Shown piece by piece: positions 35,401 through 43,210 of a stretch of DNA of 64,000 bases. Below the pieces are notes generated by a model. It was not told the DNA's origin and searched no databases. It saw nothing but the letters and a program-made list of their open reading frames with translations. The stretch is from Hyphomicrobiales bacterium (GTDB taxonomy: Bacteria > Pseudomonadota > Alphaproteobacteria > Rhizobiales > Beijerinckiaceae): positions 1 to 64,000 of the forward strand of contig CANGPL010000009.1 of assembly GCA_947455725.1 (NCBI GenBank). Direction: 5' to 3'. Position 1 is the first letter of the stretch. The number at the start of each line of letters is the position of its first letter. The translations under genes were made by a program, and so were the position numbers.

Positions 35401-37394
35401 CCGAGCGCGTAACACAAACGCTCGCCGTTCGTGCGACCGAAATTAACGAGATCCTTGGCGAACGCGCTCTCGAAATTGCTGGCACGCTTGACGGGCAAGT
35501 TCGGCACTTTGAAGACAATATCGTTTCACGACTTGAGACGATCGGAAGCGTCATCAATACACAAAGCGAGCGGTTTGGCGAAACGCTTCAAGGACAGACG
35601 GAAGCGATCTCCGGTGCGCTTGATACGGCTATTGATAAGCTTTCAACGGCGCTTGATACGCATGGCAACGGCTTGATCAATAATTTGCGCTCTCATGCTA
35701 CCGATGTGTCGCAGACGATTACGGAAGTTGGTCAAACCGCTGCGCGTAATCTTACCGATGCAACTTCGACGATCCAATCCGAAACGCTCGTCACGCTACA
35801 AAAATTGGCAGATGCCAGCCAGATCGTACAAACTGTCATTGGCTCGGCCAACGACGCGATTGTGAAACTGGAAGGCACGCTGGCGGATCGTATCGTAGGC
35901 CTCTCCCATGCCGGATCGATCATCCGCGACGATGCAATGGAATCAACCAAGCTTCTTATGGAGCAAATCGAAGCGATGCGTTACGTTACAGGTGCAGGCG
36001 TCGGTGAAACGCGTGCCCTCATCGAAATGTTGGATGAACGTACCCGCGCGGTATCGTCGGTCACCCGCGAACATGTCGACATGCTTGAAGCAGCTACCGG
36101 CATGCTCACGCAAGTCGAACAGCGCCTCGGTATTGATTTGGCCACACGCCGTGAAAATATTGAAGCCCTCACTGCAGGTCTCAATTCGCGGATCAGCGAC
36201 GTGCAAAATGTTGCCGACAGCTTCGCTTCCAAAATGGCGGAAGCTCTCGAAGTTGTTGAGAACAGAACAACGGCAATCAATTCTCTGATGAACGACACGT
36301 CGGCCAAGGCCGGTGAAGCACTGCGCCAGCAATTTGCTGCCGTTCGCAGCGAAGCGGACAACGAAAAAGATCGTACGCTTGAAGCCGTGCGCAGCTTAAC
36401 AACCGCGACCATTGCAGAAATGGGCGAGGTTCTTTCGAAACTGGTCGAACGCTTTGACGAAACCGCCAAAGAAGTTAAAGCGACGACGTTTCAAATCGCA
36501 CGTGAAATTGAAAACACGCGTACCGAGATTGCGGGCAGCCTCGTCAATCTGCCGCGTGAAACGCAAGAGCAAGGCGCCAATCTGCGTCGGGCCATTAGCG
36601 ACCAATCGCGCGCGCTAAGCGAGTTGTCTAACATCTTGGCATCGACAGGAAGAGTAACCGACGTGGCAAAGCCAATGTCGGCTGCGCCTGCTCCGATTCC
36701 AGCCCCCACTCCTGCTCCTGTCGCGCCTCGTCAAGAGCAAGCATACGTTGCCCCGGTTCAGCCCGCTCCTGTAGCACCTGTCGAGCCAGTGCGCACAGAG
36801 ATCAAAGCGCCATCCTTTGTGGCCCGGGACGTTCAGCAACCGACCCCTCCAACGCCAGAAATCGGCATTCGTCAAGATGCCAAGCCAGCACAGGCGCAAG
36901 CGACCGATAAAGGCCAACGGACTGGTTGGCTGTCGGATTTGTTAGATCGTGCGTCACGCGATGACGGCAAAACAGGTCAGCCATCAGAACCCGCTGCAAT
37001 CGTGGCCGCACCGAAAGTACAAGTCCCAGTTGAGGAGCCAAAGGTTGAAGCGCCGAAAGAGCCTATCTCGGCTCTCTTGACAGATATCTCAAAGCTTGTG
37101 GACGAAGCCTCCGTCGCCCGCCTTTGGAACAGCTATCTCAAGGGCGAGCCTGCCGCATTCTCAAGACCGATGTATACCCTGGAAGGCCAACGTCGTTTTG
37201 AAGAGCTTACCGCACTTCACACAAAAGATGACCGCTTCCGTTCGAGCCTCGATGCGTATGCAGCAAAGTTCGAAGCGGTTCTCCGTGACCTGACAACGAC
37301 AGACCAAGATGGCGCGATTACGCGTTCGATCTTAGCCTCACCGGAGGGTCGCGTTTATACGGTCTTAGCGCATGTCAGCCGCAGGCTTGGCTAA
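32490..37394 (+). CDS. Giant repeat coiled-coil membrane protein, GPR-like (growth pole ring)
   Basis: A 1634-residue protein. Residues 1-115 are polar and probably disordered. Two membrane helices follow at about 117-142 (VVAAIASVAWLAFTGYAFWA) and 156-180 (AVLPYLAFASALPIIVFFAL). Residues 288-1101 are 37 exact-length repeats of 22 residues with hydrophobic positions 5, 9, 16 and 20, an 11-residue (hendecad) helix pattern like apolipoproteins. More coiled coil runs to about 1390, then a Pro/Ala linker (about 1397-1436) and a C-terminal helical domain (about 1515-1634). The plan resembles the Agrobacterium Growth Pole Ring protein GPR, which organises polar growth. That homology is inferred from architecture, not alignment. 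Confidence 0.7.
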   Translation: MATQKKVSDSAEAALSAIEEALNLSINGSAPDATEDTLPESSATAKSRMPRTEANASDISSPSRSSETGARRDRQPVDRSRSDDGTRSLPGQPANDDRRAVGEILQALQAQSSRRAYVVAAIASVAWLAFTGYAFWATVDLATGTDAGIFSQGFKAVLPYLAFASALPIIVFFALAFASVRAREMQVVAQSMAQVAMRLAEPENSSAEAVVSLSQVVRREVAAMGDGMERAVARASELETMVHNEIATLERAYGQNEIRIRALIDELALQRDAISTNADQIRSSILTTHEHLGREIDTAMNRITSLVEDAGQKVAFAIDSKTGSIAATLGRTGESLISTLTDKGDDLLRNLGQANESITGRLTQVGENIVTTLSSKADAVSEKLATTGTHLTTELVSRAEDMVQAIEISAEKAGSKIADGSSTFAANILSSGEEIRTALARQSEAIERTFDDTATRLSIIMDEKLSESRAVFTEGLGDIASTVTSQAERLRDDFGREAETIRLRMTEAAGGLIDELSTETNRLSNVLSERATAIESTVENASQKLDISLSTHLSRIDSSLSEAGGSIDSKLNGHINRIETNLHTISERLDNKIGVHADRIESNLGRATSDLDSRLGGHITRIENGLTETSKTIDATLHRRVETLSKTLELGAQAVDETMGRRSDAIERTLSDHVVALETKIANVSENFTGIIGERVAAVSASFMTGANLIETSLSRNVEHIESNLAGYATRIDQSIGSRVASLEATIRDGATALDRNLSSYLGEITATLDQGGARINSTLSGQIEAFEKTVIVKGGALSETLYRRLSDFQTNILDRSSDINVAITDNLTKLEHVLETNGSVLADRIEKNTTQFTTTIEARLGEVAHLFSTEGKALSDRLSEQAKNAAGIIEHQLSAIEENSRLKSIAVAEGIDAMFARVDQGIAQRTTALVDAMSERAAGIENTLSISNSAIGATIEAKTEDLGRVMTERAERVTQTLAVRATEINEILGERALEIAGTLDGQVRHFEDNIVSRLETIGSVINTQSERFGETLQGQTEAISGALDTAIDKLSTALDTHGNGLINNLRSHATDVSQTITEVGQTAARNLTDATSTIQSETLVTLQKLADASQIVQTVIGSANDAIVKLEGTLADRIVGLSHAGSIIRDDAMESTKLLMEQIEAMRYVTGAGVGETRALIEMLDERTRAVSSVTREHVDMLEAATGMLTQVEQRLGIDLATRRENIEALTAGLNSRISDVQNVADSFASKMAEALEVVENRTTAINSLMNDTSAKAGEALRQQFAAVRSEADNEKDRTLEAVRSLTTATIAEMGEVLSKLVERFDETAKEVKATTFQIAREIENTRTEIAGSLVNLPRETQEQGANLRRAISDQSRALSELSNILASTGRVTDVAKPMSAAPAPIPAPTPAPVAPRQEQAYVAPVQPAPVAPVEPVRTEIKAPSFVARDVQQPTPPTPEIGIRQDAKPAQAQATDKGQRTGWLSDLLDRASRDDGKTGQPSEPAAIVAAPKVQVPVEEPKVEAPKEPISALLTDISKLVDEASVARLWNSYLKGEPAAFSRPMYTLEGQRRFEELTALHTKDDRFRSSLDAYAAKFEAVLRDLTTTDQDGAITRSILASPEGRVYTVLAHVSRRLG
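33351..35792 (+). repeat. 37 tandem 22-residue (66-base) coding repeats
   Basis: Translated in the GPR-like frame, every 66 bases encode one unit, from THEHLGREID (residue 288) to the unit starting VGQTAARNL (residue 1080). I checked the register at residues 288, 552, 640 and 1080 and it never slips. Units at 552, 574, 596 and 618 are the most alike (H-x2-RI-D/E-x2-L-x6-I/L-D). The DNA copies have diverged, so this is an old repeat kept by protein selection. Confidence 0.9.
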
Positions 37395-37413
37395 GGAGCT
37401 AGGCATTATTGAA

Positions 37414-37439
37414 GAACCTAGACCTTCGGGTCTGGGTTC
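37414..37439. terminator. Shared terminator hairpin with UUCG loop
   Basis: GAACCTAGACC (37414-37424) and GGTCTGGGTTC (37429-37439) pair over 11 positions, one of them a G-U wobble, around a TTCG loop. It lies 20 bases after the GPR-like stop and contains the stop codon of the convergent SDR gene, so it probably serves both directions. There is no long T tract. Confidence 0.6.
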
Positions 37440-38191
37440 TCCGTATGACCATCGACCGCAATAGCCTGCCCCGATACGTAGCGCCCACCTTCGCTCGCAA
37501 GAAAACGCGCCATGGCAGCCACATCGCTTGCTTCCACAAAGGTGCGCATGGACGTACCGGACGCATAGCCCTCGTAAATCGCATCACGCGTCGTGCCTTT
37601 TAATGCCGCTTCTTTGGCCAGCACACGCTCCATGCGCGGACCTTCAACGGAGCCCGGACAAATTGCGTTGGCGCGAATGCCAAACGGACCTAGCTCCATC
37701 GCGACCGTCTTCATAAGGCCGATAATGCCCCATTTGGCGGCTGAATAAGGCGAGCGGTTCGGATAGCCATAAAGCCCGGCTGTCGATGACGTAAAAATCA
37801 TACAGCCGCTGCGTTGCGCCTTCATGAGCGGGGCCGCAAATTTCGCGGCCAAAAAGGCACCCTCTAAATTTACGGCAACGCATTGGCGCCATCCATCGAG
37901 CGGCATATCTTCGATCAGTGCCGTTGGCCCAGCAATGCCGGCATTGGCGCACAATACATCAATCCCGTCCCACTCCCGTTCCAACTCTTCGAAGAGCGCG
38001 GCCATATCGGATTCGGAGGAAGCATCCGTCTTGCTTGAGCGCCACAGCGGATCAACCTTTTCGAGAGCCTCTTGATCAACATCCGTTATCCAAACGGAAG
38101 CTCCTTCATCAGCAAAAGATTTAGCCATCGCTAAACCAATGCCAGAAGCGCCAGCCGTTATAAGGACACGCTTTTTAACGGTTTCGATCAT
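37418..38191 (-). CDS. SDR-family NAD(P)-dependent oxidoreductase
   Basis: A classical short-chain dehydrogenase of 257 residues. The cofactor loop TAGASGIGLAMAKSFADEG lies near residues 12-30, NAG in LCANAGIAGP, the active-site Tyr/Lys in YSAAKWG with a preceding Ser (FTSSTAG), and the C-terminal FLASEGGRYVSGQAIAVDG. The substrate cannot be read from sequence. It is convergent with the GPR-like gene and divergent from the BTLCP gene. Its stop codon is inside the shared hairpin. Confidence 0.9.
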   Translation of the reverse strand: MIETVKKRVLITAGASGIGLAMAKSFADEGASVWITDVDQEALEKVDPLWRSSKTDASSESDMAALFEELEREWDGIDVLCANAGIAGPTALIEDMPLDGWRQCVAVNLEGAFLAAKFAAPLMKAQRSGCMIFTSSTAGLYGYPNRSPYSAAKWGIIGLMKTVAMELGPFGIRANAICPGSVEGPRMERVLAKEAALKGTTRDAIYEGYASGTSMRTFVEASDVAAMARFLASEGGRYVSGQAIAVDGHTENPDPKV

Positions 38192-38328
38192 TCGAATCCT
38201 CCCCTTTGATGACGATCTTTCCTTCGATCTTATCGAAGCACCCTAGCGCATTAACCTTTTTGAAAGGAATTCCTTGTTTTGGCCGCCGTAAATGTTTAAC
38301 AGTTTATTAACAATTGAAGGGAACCATT

Positions 38329-38964
38329 TTGCATTTTCTCGCAAAGCTTGTTCTGTGCAGCACCTTGATCGCCGGCCCCGCTCTTGCGAGTTCGCCAGCG
38401 AACACCGCGCGCATCTCCCTACCAAAGCCGACGACAATGGCGCTCGCAACATCGGATGCGAAGGCGCCGTGGGGTTGGACGGATTTTTGTACCCGTCATG
38501 CGGACGAATGCACACTGCCTGATTTACCAATCGTTTCGATCGCGCTGACGACTGAACGTTGGAAACTCATTCAAGAAATTAATTCCAGCGTAAACGCATC
38601 AGTGCATGAAGCAACCGATCAGGAAATATACGGCGTTCCAGAACGCTGGGAATTTCCGACATCAGGCTCTGGCGACTGCGAAGATTTTGCGCTTGAAAAG
38701 CGCAAGCAGCTGATCAATGCCGGCTTGCCCCGCCAATCGCTCTTAATGACGGTCGTGACCGATGAAAATGGATTTGGACACGCCATTTTAACGGTGCGCA
38801 CGACGAATGGCGATTTTGAGCTCGATAACCGTACGGACCGGATCTTGGCGTGGGAAGCAACCGGCTATGGCTTTGTAAAGCAGCAAGCGCAGGATAACCC
38901 AAATCATTGGGTAAGGCTCGGCGGGCCAACGGCCCCCCTCATGACGGCTACAGCCCAAAAATAA
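38329..38964 (+). CDS. BTLCP-type transglutaminase-like cysteine peptidase
   Basis: A secreted or periplasmic protein of about 211 residues with a signal peptide (FLAKLVLCSTLIAGPALA, cleavage after ALA near residue 20). The catalytic triad of the bacterial transglutaminase-like cysteine proteinase family is visible: Cys in GDCEDFALEKR, His in GFGHAILTV and Asp in FELDNRTDRIL. I choose the TTG at 38329, preceded by GAAGGGAA (38316-38323); the TTG at 38314 would overlap that site. LapG, a member of the wider family, cleaves adhesins. No LapD-like partner is nearby, so the target is unknown. Confidence 0.85.
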   Translation: MHFLAKLVLCSTLIAGPALASSPANTARISLPKPTTMALATSDAKAPWGWTDFCTRHADECTLPDLPIVSIALTTERWKLIQEINSSVNASVHEATDQEIYGVPERWEFPTSGSGDCEDFALEKRKQLINAGLPRQSLLMTVVTDENGFGHAILTVRTTNGDFELDNRTDRILAWEATGYGFVKQQAQDNPNHWVRLGGPTAPLMTATAQK

Positions 38965-38990
38965 GCAAAGCCGAGCTTTGCCAATTCTCG

Positions 38991-39521
38991 TTAGCCAATT
39001 TTTTGCAACCCCTTGGCAAACCGACGCCAATTCGCAACATAATTTTGGGCTGACTCAATGAGACGAGCAGCAGAGGCTTCATCCAAGGTGCGAATAGCCT
39101 TTGCTGGCGATCCGACAATCAAAGAATGATCCGGAAACTCTTTGCCTTCGGTCACCAACGCGTTTGCACCGACGAGACAGAACCGACCAATCTTAGTGCC
39201 GTTTAATATCGTTGCACCCATGCCAATGAGAGACCCATCACCGATGGTGCAACCATGTAAGATAGCGTGATGGCCAATCGTACAATCCGCACCGACGGAT
39301 AGAGGAAATCCCATATCCGTATGAAGCATCGATCCTTCTTGGATATTGCTTCGATCACCAATCGAAATGGTCTCGTTATCGCCGCGCAACACGGCGCCGA
39401 ACCAAATGCCTACTTCGTCACCGAGCTTGCATTTCCCGATGACATGCGCATCGGGCGCTATGAAATAGCGGTCCGGTTCAGGTAGTTCAGGGCCGATACC
39501 ATCAAGCTGATAAATCGCCAT
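38991..39521 (-). CDS. Gamma-class carbonic anhydrase family protein
   Basis: A left-handed beta-helix protein of 176 residues built of hexapeptide repeats. Zinc-ligand histidines are seen in GHHAILHGCTIGDG. The LRGDNETISIGDRSNIQEGSMLH turn is typical of the gamma carbonic anhydrase / YrdA group. Enzymatic activity in this subfamily varies. Separated from the DUF3126 gene by about 24 bases on the same strand. Confidence 0.88.
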   Translation of the reverse strand: MAIYQLDGIGPELPEPDRYFIAPDAHVIGKCKLGDEVGIWFGAVLRGDNETISIGDRSNIQEGSMLHTDMGFPLSVGADCTIGHHAILHGCTIGDGSLIGMGATILNGTKIGRFCLVGANALVTEGKEFPDHSLIVGSPAKAIRTLDEASAARLIESAQNYVANWRRFAKGLQKIG

Positions 39522-39545
39522 ATGCGTGCAGCCCCGGATATAGAA

Positions 39546-39764
39546 TTAATCGATGTCTTCGAGATCAATATCAAGGATCGACATTGTGAAGGCAAAGGAA
39601 CGATCGCCATCTTCAATGTCGAGCGAAATGATACCGATAAATTCATCACCAATCATCACTTCAGCCGAATCCGTCTTCTTAGGACGCGCGACGACTTTGA
39701 TATTGGCATTGCCGAAAAGACGGCGAAAATAGGTTTGTAGTTTTAGGAGTTCGGCCTTGTCCAT
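39546..39764 (-). CDS. DUF3126 family protein
   Basis: A 72-residue protein of unknown function found in alphaproteobacteria. It has an N-terminal helix (DKAELLKLQTYFRRLFGN), then VVARPKKTDSAEVMIGDEFIGI and an acidic end ILDIDLEDID. The ATG at 39764 gives the usual N-terminus. It follows cysE and precedes the carbonic anhydrase gene on the same strand. No catalytic motif is visible. Confidence 0.85.
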   Translation of the reverse strand: MDKAELLKLQTYFRRLFGNANIKVVARPKKTDSAEVMIGDEFIGIISLDIEDGDRSFAFTMSILDIDLEDID

Positions 39765-39783
39765 CGAGATCCTGCCATGGTTG

Positions 39784-39807
39784 TTGCACCCCACTCATTG
39801 GGTGCAA
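39784..39807 (-). promoter_or_regulatory. Hairpin between cysE and the DUF3126 gene
   Basis: TTGCACCC (39784-39791) and GGGTGCAA (39800-39807) form a perfect 8-bp stem with an 8-base loop, 20 bases ahead of the DUF3126 start. On the minus strand it is not followed by a T tract. It may be a weak terminator for cysE or a leader element. Confidence 0.45.
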
Positions 39808-39855
39808 ACCCGATGACACGGCATCGGTCGAACTGCAACCTTTTTGAGCCGTAAT

Positions 39856-40692
39856 TTACAGGTTAGCTTTATCGGCCAAGATCTGATCCATCGTGCGCGC
39901 TGGCTCGGCGCAGCCTGATTCACCCACTATTTTGGCGGGAACCCCGGCCACCGTCACATTGCGTGGCACATCCTTCAAGACAACCGATCCCGCAGCAACG
40001 CGGGCACATTGACCGATTTCAATATTACCGAGAATTTTGGCGCCCGCTCCAATCAAGACGCCCTGCCTAATTTTCGGGTGTCGGTCGCCAACGGCTTTGC
40101 CGGTTCCACCTAAGGTAACACCTTGAAGAATAGATACATTGTCTTCCACAACAGCCGTCTGACCCACCACAAGCCCCGTCGCGTGATCAAGAAAGACGCC
40201 GAGACCGATGCGCGCCTCGGGGTTGATATCCGTCTGGAAAATTTCCGACGAACGGCTCTGAAGATAAAGCGCAATATCGCGGCGCCCCATCCGATTCAGC
40301 GCGTAGGCCATGCGATGCGTTTGTAAGGCGTGAAAGCCTTTAAAATATAACAAAGGTTCGATCATGCGTGAGCAGGCCGGATCACGGTCTGCCACTGCAA
40401 TCAAATCGGCCCGAAAGCCCTGCCCTATTGCCGGGTCAGACGCGGCAAGCGATGAAAAGATCTCAAAAATCCGATCACGCGGAAGATCCGCATGATCAAG
40501 ACGCGAAGCCAGACGCGCGATGACCGCGGAATCGAAAGAGGGCTGATCGATCACGTTTTGCCGAACAAAGGATCCCAAATCACCATCAGACGCCAAAATA
40601 TCGGCGGCTTCACTGCGAATTTGTATCCATAACGGATCAATTGACGCGTCAATTTCAACGCCCGCCAGAGGCAATTTTGCGGTCATTCCCAT
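39856..40692 (-). CDS. cysE: Serine O-acetyltransferase
   Basis: Transfers acetyl from acetyl-CoA to L-serine, the first step of cysteine synthesis. The N-terminal helical domain (about residues 10-150) contains FLAADPA-like segment FSSLAASDPAIGQGF. The C-terminal hexapeptide-repeat domain has DINPEARIGLGVFLDHATGLVVG with the catalytic histidine pair region, and GVTLGGTGKAVGDRHPKI. 278 residues, typical. The final residues carry the cysteine-regulated tail region. No transporter or cysK is adjacent. Confidence 0.94.
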   Translation of the reverse strand: MGMTAKLPLAGVEIDASIDPLWIQIRSEAADILASDGDLGSFVRQNVIDQPSFDSAVIARLASRLDHADLPRDRIFEIFSSLAASDPAIGQGFRADLIAVADRDPACSRMIEPLLYFKGFHALQTHRMAYALNRMGRRDIALYLQSRSSEIFQTDINPEARIGLGVFLDHATGLVVGQTAVVEDNVSILQGVTLGGTGKAVGDRHPKIRQGVLIGAGAKILGNIEIGQCARVAAGSVVLKDVPRNVTVAGVPAKIVGESGCAEPARTMDQILADKANL

Positions 40693-40816
40693 GTGTCGTC
40701 CTCCAAGCTGAAATATCAGCTGATCAACACCGTATAGCTATGCAGCCATAGGCAGTTTGGCAACCTTCTATGGCATTAATTTGGAACTTTCCTTGCATCC
40801 CTGCAAATAGAAAAGT

Positions 40817-41581
40817 TCAGGCTCGACCGTTGAGAAAAGAAATCACGGCATCTTTATGCGTGCGATCACCGACGGCGAGATTGTGATCCCGTCCAACAAT
40901 GTCGAACGCTACGCCCCCGGGAATAATCGCGGCCAAAGCGCGCGGATCGCCCGCAATATCGTCTTTCGTGCCAACGGCAATATGCACAGGCACCTTGATT
41001 GCTTCGACCTCGGCACGCGTCACACCTTGCCGTGACCCACGCATACAAGCCGCGAGCGCAAGGCGATCACTCCCCGTCCGCTCCGCAAAGGCGCGAAACA
41101 TACGAGGTACAGCGCCTGTTACATCGTCTAACGAAGGAGCTTCCAGTGCCTCGGCAATGCCGGGCGGAAGTCCATTGCCCTCGACAAGATGGATCCCAAG
41201 CCCACCAAGAAGGGCTGATCGAACCCGATCAGGATGCTGGTACGCCACAACAGCGGTAATCCGTGCGCCCATCGAGTACCCCATAATATCAGCACGCTTG
41301 ATGCCTAAATGGTCCATCAACGCAATGACATCATCCGCCATAATGGCTGGCGTATAGGCAGCGGGATCATAGAGCTTTTCACTTTTCCCATGCCCGCGAT
41401 TATCCAATGCGACAACCCGAAACCCCTCGTCCAAAAACCGCTTCGTCCAGGATGTGTCGACCCAATTGATCCGATGGGTGGACGCGAAGCCATGGACCAG
41501 AATGATGGTCTTTTCCGTCCCATTTTCAGGCATAAGATCTATAAAGGCCAATTCAACGCCGTTTGACTGGAAAAATTGCAT
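40817..41581 (-). CDS. Alpha/beta-fold hydrolase
   Basis: A 254-residue alpha/beta hydrolase. The oxyanion region is ILVHGFASTHRINW, the nucleophile elbow is GYSMGARITAVV with serine, and VDNRGHGKS-like ALDNRGHGKSEKL is the second family landmark. The catalytic histidine is in GRDHNLAVGDRTHK. I choose the ATG at 41581, which gives QFFQSNGVELAF as N-terminus; 42 further upstream codons are open but not family-like. The substrate is unknown. Confidence 0.88.
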   Translation of the reverse strand: MQFFQSNGVELAFIDLMPENGTEKTIILVHGFASTHRINWVDTSWTKRFLDEGFRVVALDNRGHGKSEKLYDPAAYTPAIMADDVIALMDHLGIKRADIMGYSMGARITAVVAYQHPDRVRSALLGGLGIHLVEGNGLPPGIAEALEAPSLDDVTGAVPRMFRAFAERTGSDRLALAACMRGSRQGVTRAEVEAIKVPVHIAVGTKDDIAGDPRALAAIIPGGVAFDIVGRDHNLAVGDRTHKDAVISFLNGRA

Positions 41582-41733
41582 AAATAGGCTTTCGATAAGA
41601 TCGGACCGGCATAAGCTTAAAAGCCTACATAATGACATACAAGATGAACCTAATAGCTTCATCGAGTGCTGGCATAGCGCACCGCGAAAGTTTATGCTAA
41701 TCGCCAATCATCTGACGATTTGAGAGCGATTCA

Positions 41734-41979
41734 ATGGCCGACCACGCAATTCCCTATTTCAAAAATGATTCAGGCGTCCCTTCGATCCGGATTGGCGCAC
41801 ACGAATTCATGTGCGTCGGGGCCAGCCCGCCCTTCGATCATCCCCATATTTTCCTCGATATGGGTTCCGATTCGGAGGTGGTCTGCCCTTATTGCTCGAC
41901 ACTTTATAAGTTCGATACCTCCCTGCATGGCGCAGCCGATCCAGCCGATTGCGTCTTCGAGGCTAACAAAGCTGCCTGA
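41734..41979 (+). CDS. CHCC-type zinc-finger protein (NDUFS6-like)
   Basis: An 81-residue protein with the zf-CHCC pattern: Cys in FMCVGASPP, His in DHPHIFLDM and the pair CPYCSTLYKFD. Homologous to the zinc-binding C-terminal part of mitochondrial complex I subunit NDUFS6, which is conserved in alphaproteobacteria. A role in complex I assembly is therefore possible. It lies 13 bases before the FAD monooxygenase gene in the same direction. Confidence 0.88.
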   Translation: MADHAIPYFKNDSGVPSIRIGAHEFMCVGASPPFDHPHIFLDMGSDSEVVCPYCSTLYKFDTSLHGAADPADCVFEANKAA

Positions 41980-41992
41980 TCGGATAGGGTAA

Positions 41993-43171
41993 ATGCCCGA
42001 CAATCCATTTTTGATTGCGGGAGGCGGGATCGGCGGGCTGACGACGGCGCTTGCGCTCGCCCGTATCGGGCAACCGTCCATTATTATCGAACAAAGAACG
42101 CGGATCGATGAGATTGGTGCGGGAATTCAGCTATCGCCAAACGCGTCGCGGATCCTGATTGAAATGGGCTTTGGACCTGCCTTGGCAAAAACAGCAGCAG
42201 AGCCGCATCGCCTTGTTATTCGGTCCGGCAAATCAGGAAAAATGATAGGTGGCATGCCACTCGGACAAGCGATGCGAAGTCGATTTGGCGCTCCCTATTT
42301 AACAATCCACCGCGCCGATCTTCAAACGATCCTATTGGACGCGGTCCGCGGAAGCGACACGATACGCCTAGCCTTTGGCCGCAACGTCGCCGAAATTGAG
42401 AACAACGGACCATCCTCCGTCCGGATTCGTTGCGATTCACAATCCGCAAGCGAGAGTGTGACAGGAGCAGCATTAATTGGCGCCGACGGCCTTTGGTCGA
42501 ATGTTGCACGCCTCATCGGCGACACCTCCAAGCCGGAATTTCGACGGCACATTGCATGGCGCGGCCTGGTCGCCAGAAAAGATTGGCCCGCCGATCTGCC
42601 AGTTGACCAAACAAACTTGTGGCTTGGGCCGGGCGCGCATCTCGTGCATTACCCAATTCGTCGCGGCGAGTTTATCAATCTTGTTGCTGTCACATCCGAC
42701 CGTGACAATGAGCCCGGCTGGTCACGTACGGGTGATCCTTCCATTCTTCAGAAGCGTTTCTCGCGATGGCATACCGATGCTTTTCGTGCTATTCAATCGG
42801 TGGGTGATTGGACCATTTGGTCCTTGTTTGATCGAGCGCCTCGCCAAACATGGTTTGATAATCGCGTCGCGCTTTTGGGCGATGCCGCGCACCCTGTCTT
42901 ACCCTTTCTCGCACAAGGTGCAGCTTTGGCAATTGAAGATGCTCATGTGCTAAGCACAGAAATCAAAAATAAAAACGGTAACCTCATCGAGGCATTTACA
43001 AATTATACCCGCATACGAAAATCGCGCAGTTCAAAAATTCAGTCTACTGCACGACGTAATGGCGATATTTATCATATGCCCTGGCCGCTCTCGATCGGTC
43101 GAGACCTTACAATGGCACGAATAAATTTCTCTGATCACACATCTTGGATTTATGATTGGCAATATCCTTGA
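41993..43171 (+). CDS. FAD-dependent monooxygenase, salicylate hydroxylase-like
   Basis: A 392-residue group A flavoprotein monooxygenase. The FAD-binding loop FLIAGGGIGGLTTALALARIG starts at residue 6. The DG motif is ALIGADGLWSNVARL. The GD motif is VALLGDAAHPVLPFLAQGA. These three are the class signature (UbiH, salicylate and 3-hydroxybenzoate hydroxylases). The substrate cannot be assigned. Nothing nearby suggests an aromatic degradation pathway. Confidence 0.87.
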   Translation: MPDNPFLIAGGGIGGLTTALALARIGQPSIIIEQRTRIDEIGAGIQLSPNASRILIEMGFGPALAKTAAEPHRLVIRSGKSGKMIGGMPLGQAMRSRFGAPYLTIHRADLQTILLDAVRGSDTIRLAFGRNVAEIENNGPSSVRIRCDSQSASESVTGAALIGADGLWSNVARLIGDTSKPEFRRHIAWRGLVARKDWPADLPVDQTNLWLGPGAHLVHYPIRRGEFINLVAVTSDRDNEPGWSRTGDPSILQKRFSRWHTDAFRAIQSVGDWTIWSLFDRAPRQTWFDNRVALLGDAAHPVLPFLAQGAALAIEDAHVLSTEIKNKNGNLIEAFTNYTRIRKSRSSKIQSTARRNGDIYHMPWPLSIGRDLTMARINFSDHTSWIYDWQYP

Positions 43172-43210
43172 AGGTATCCATCTTCAAACACCACTTCAAA
43201 GGCACAATCA

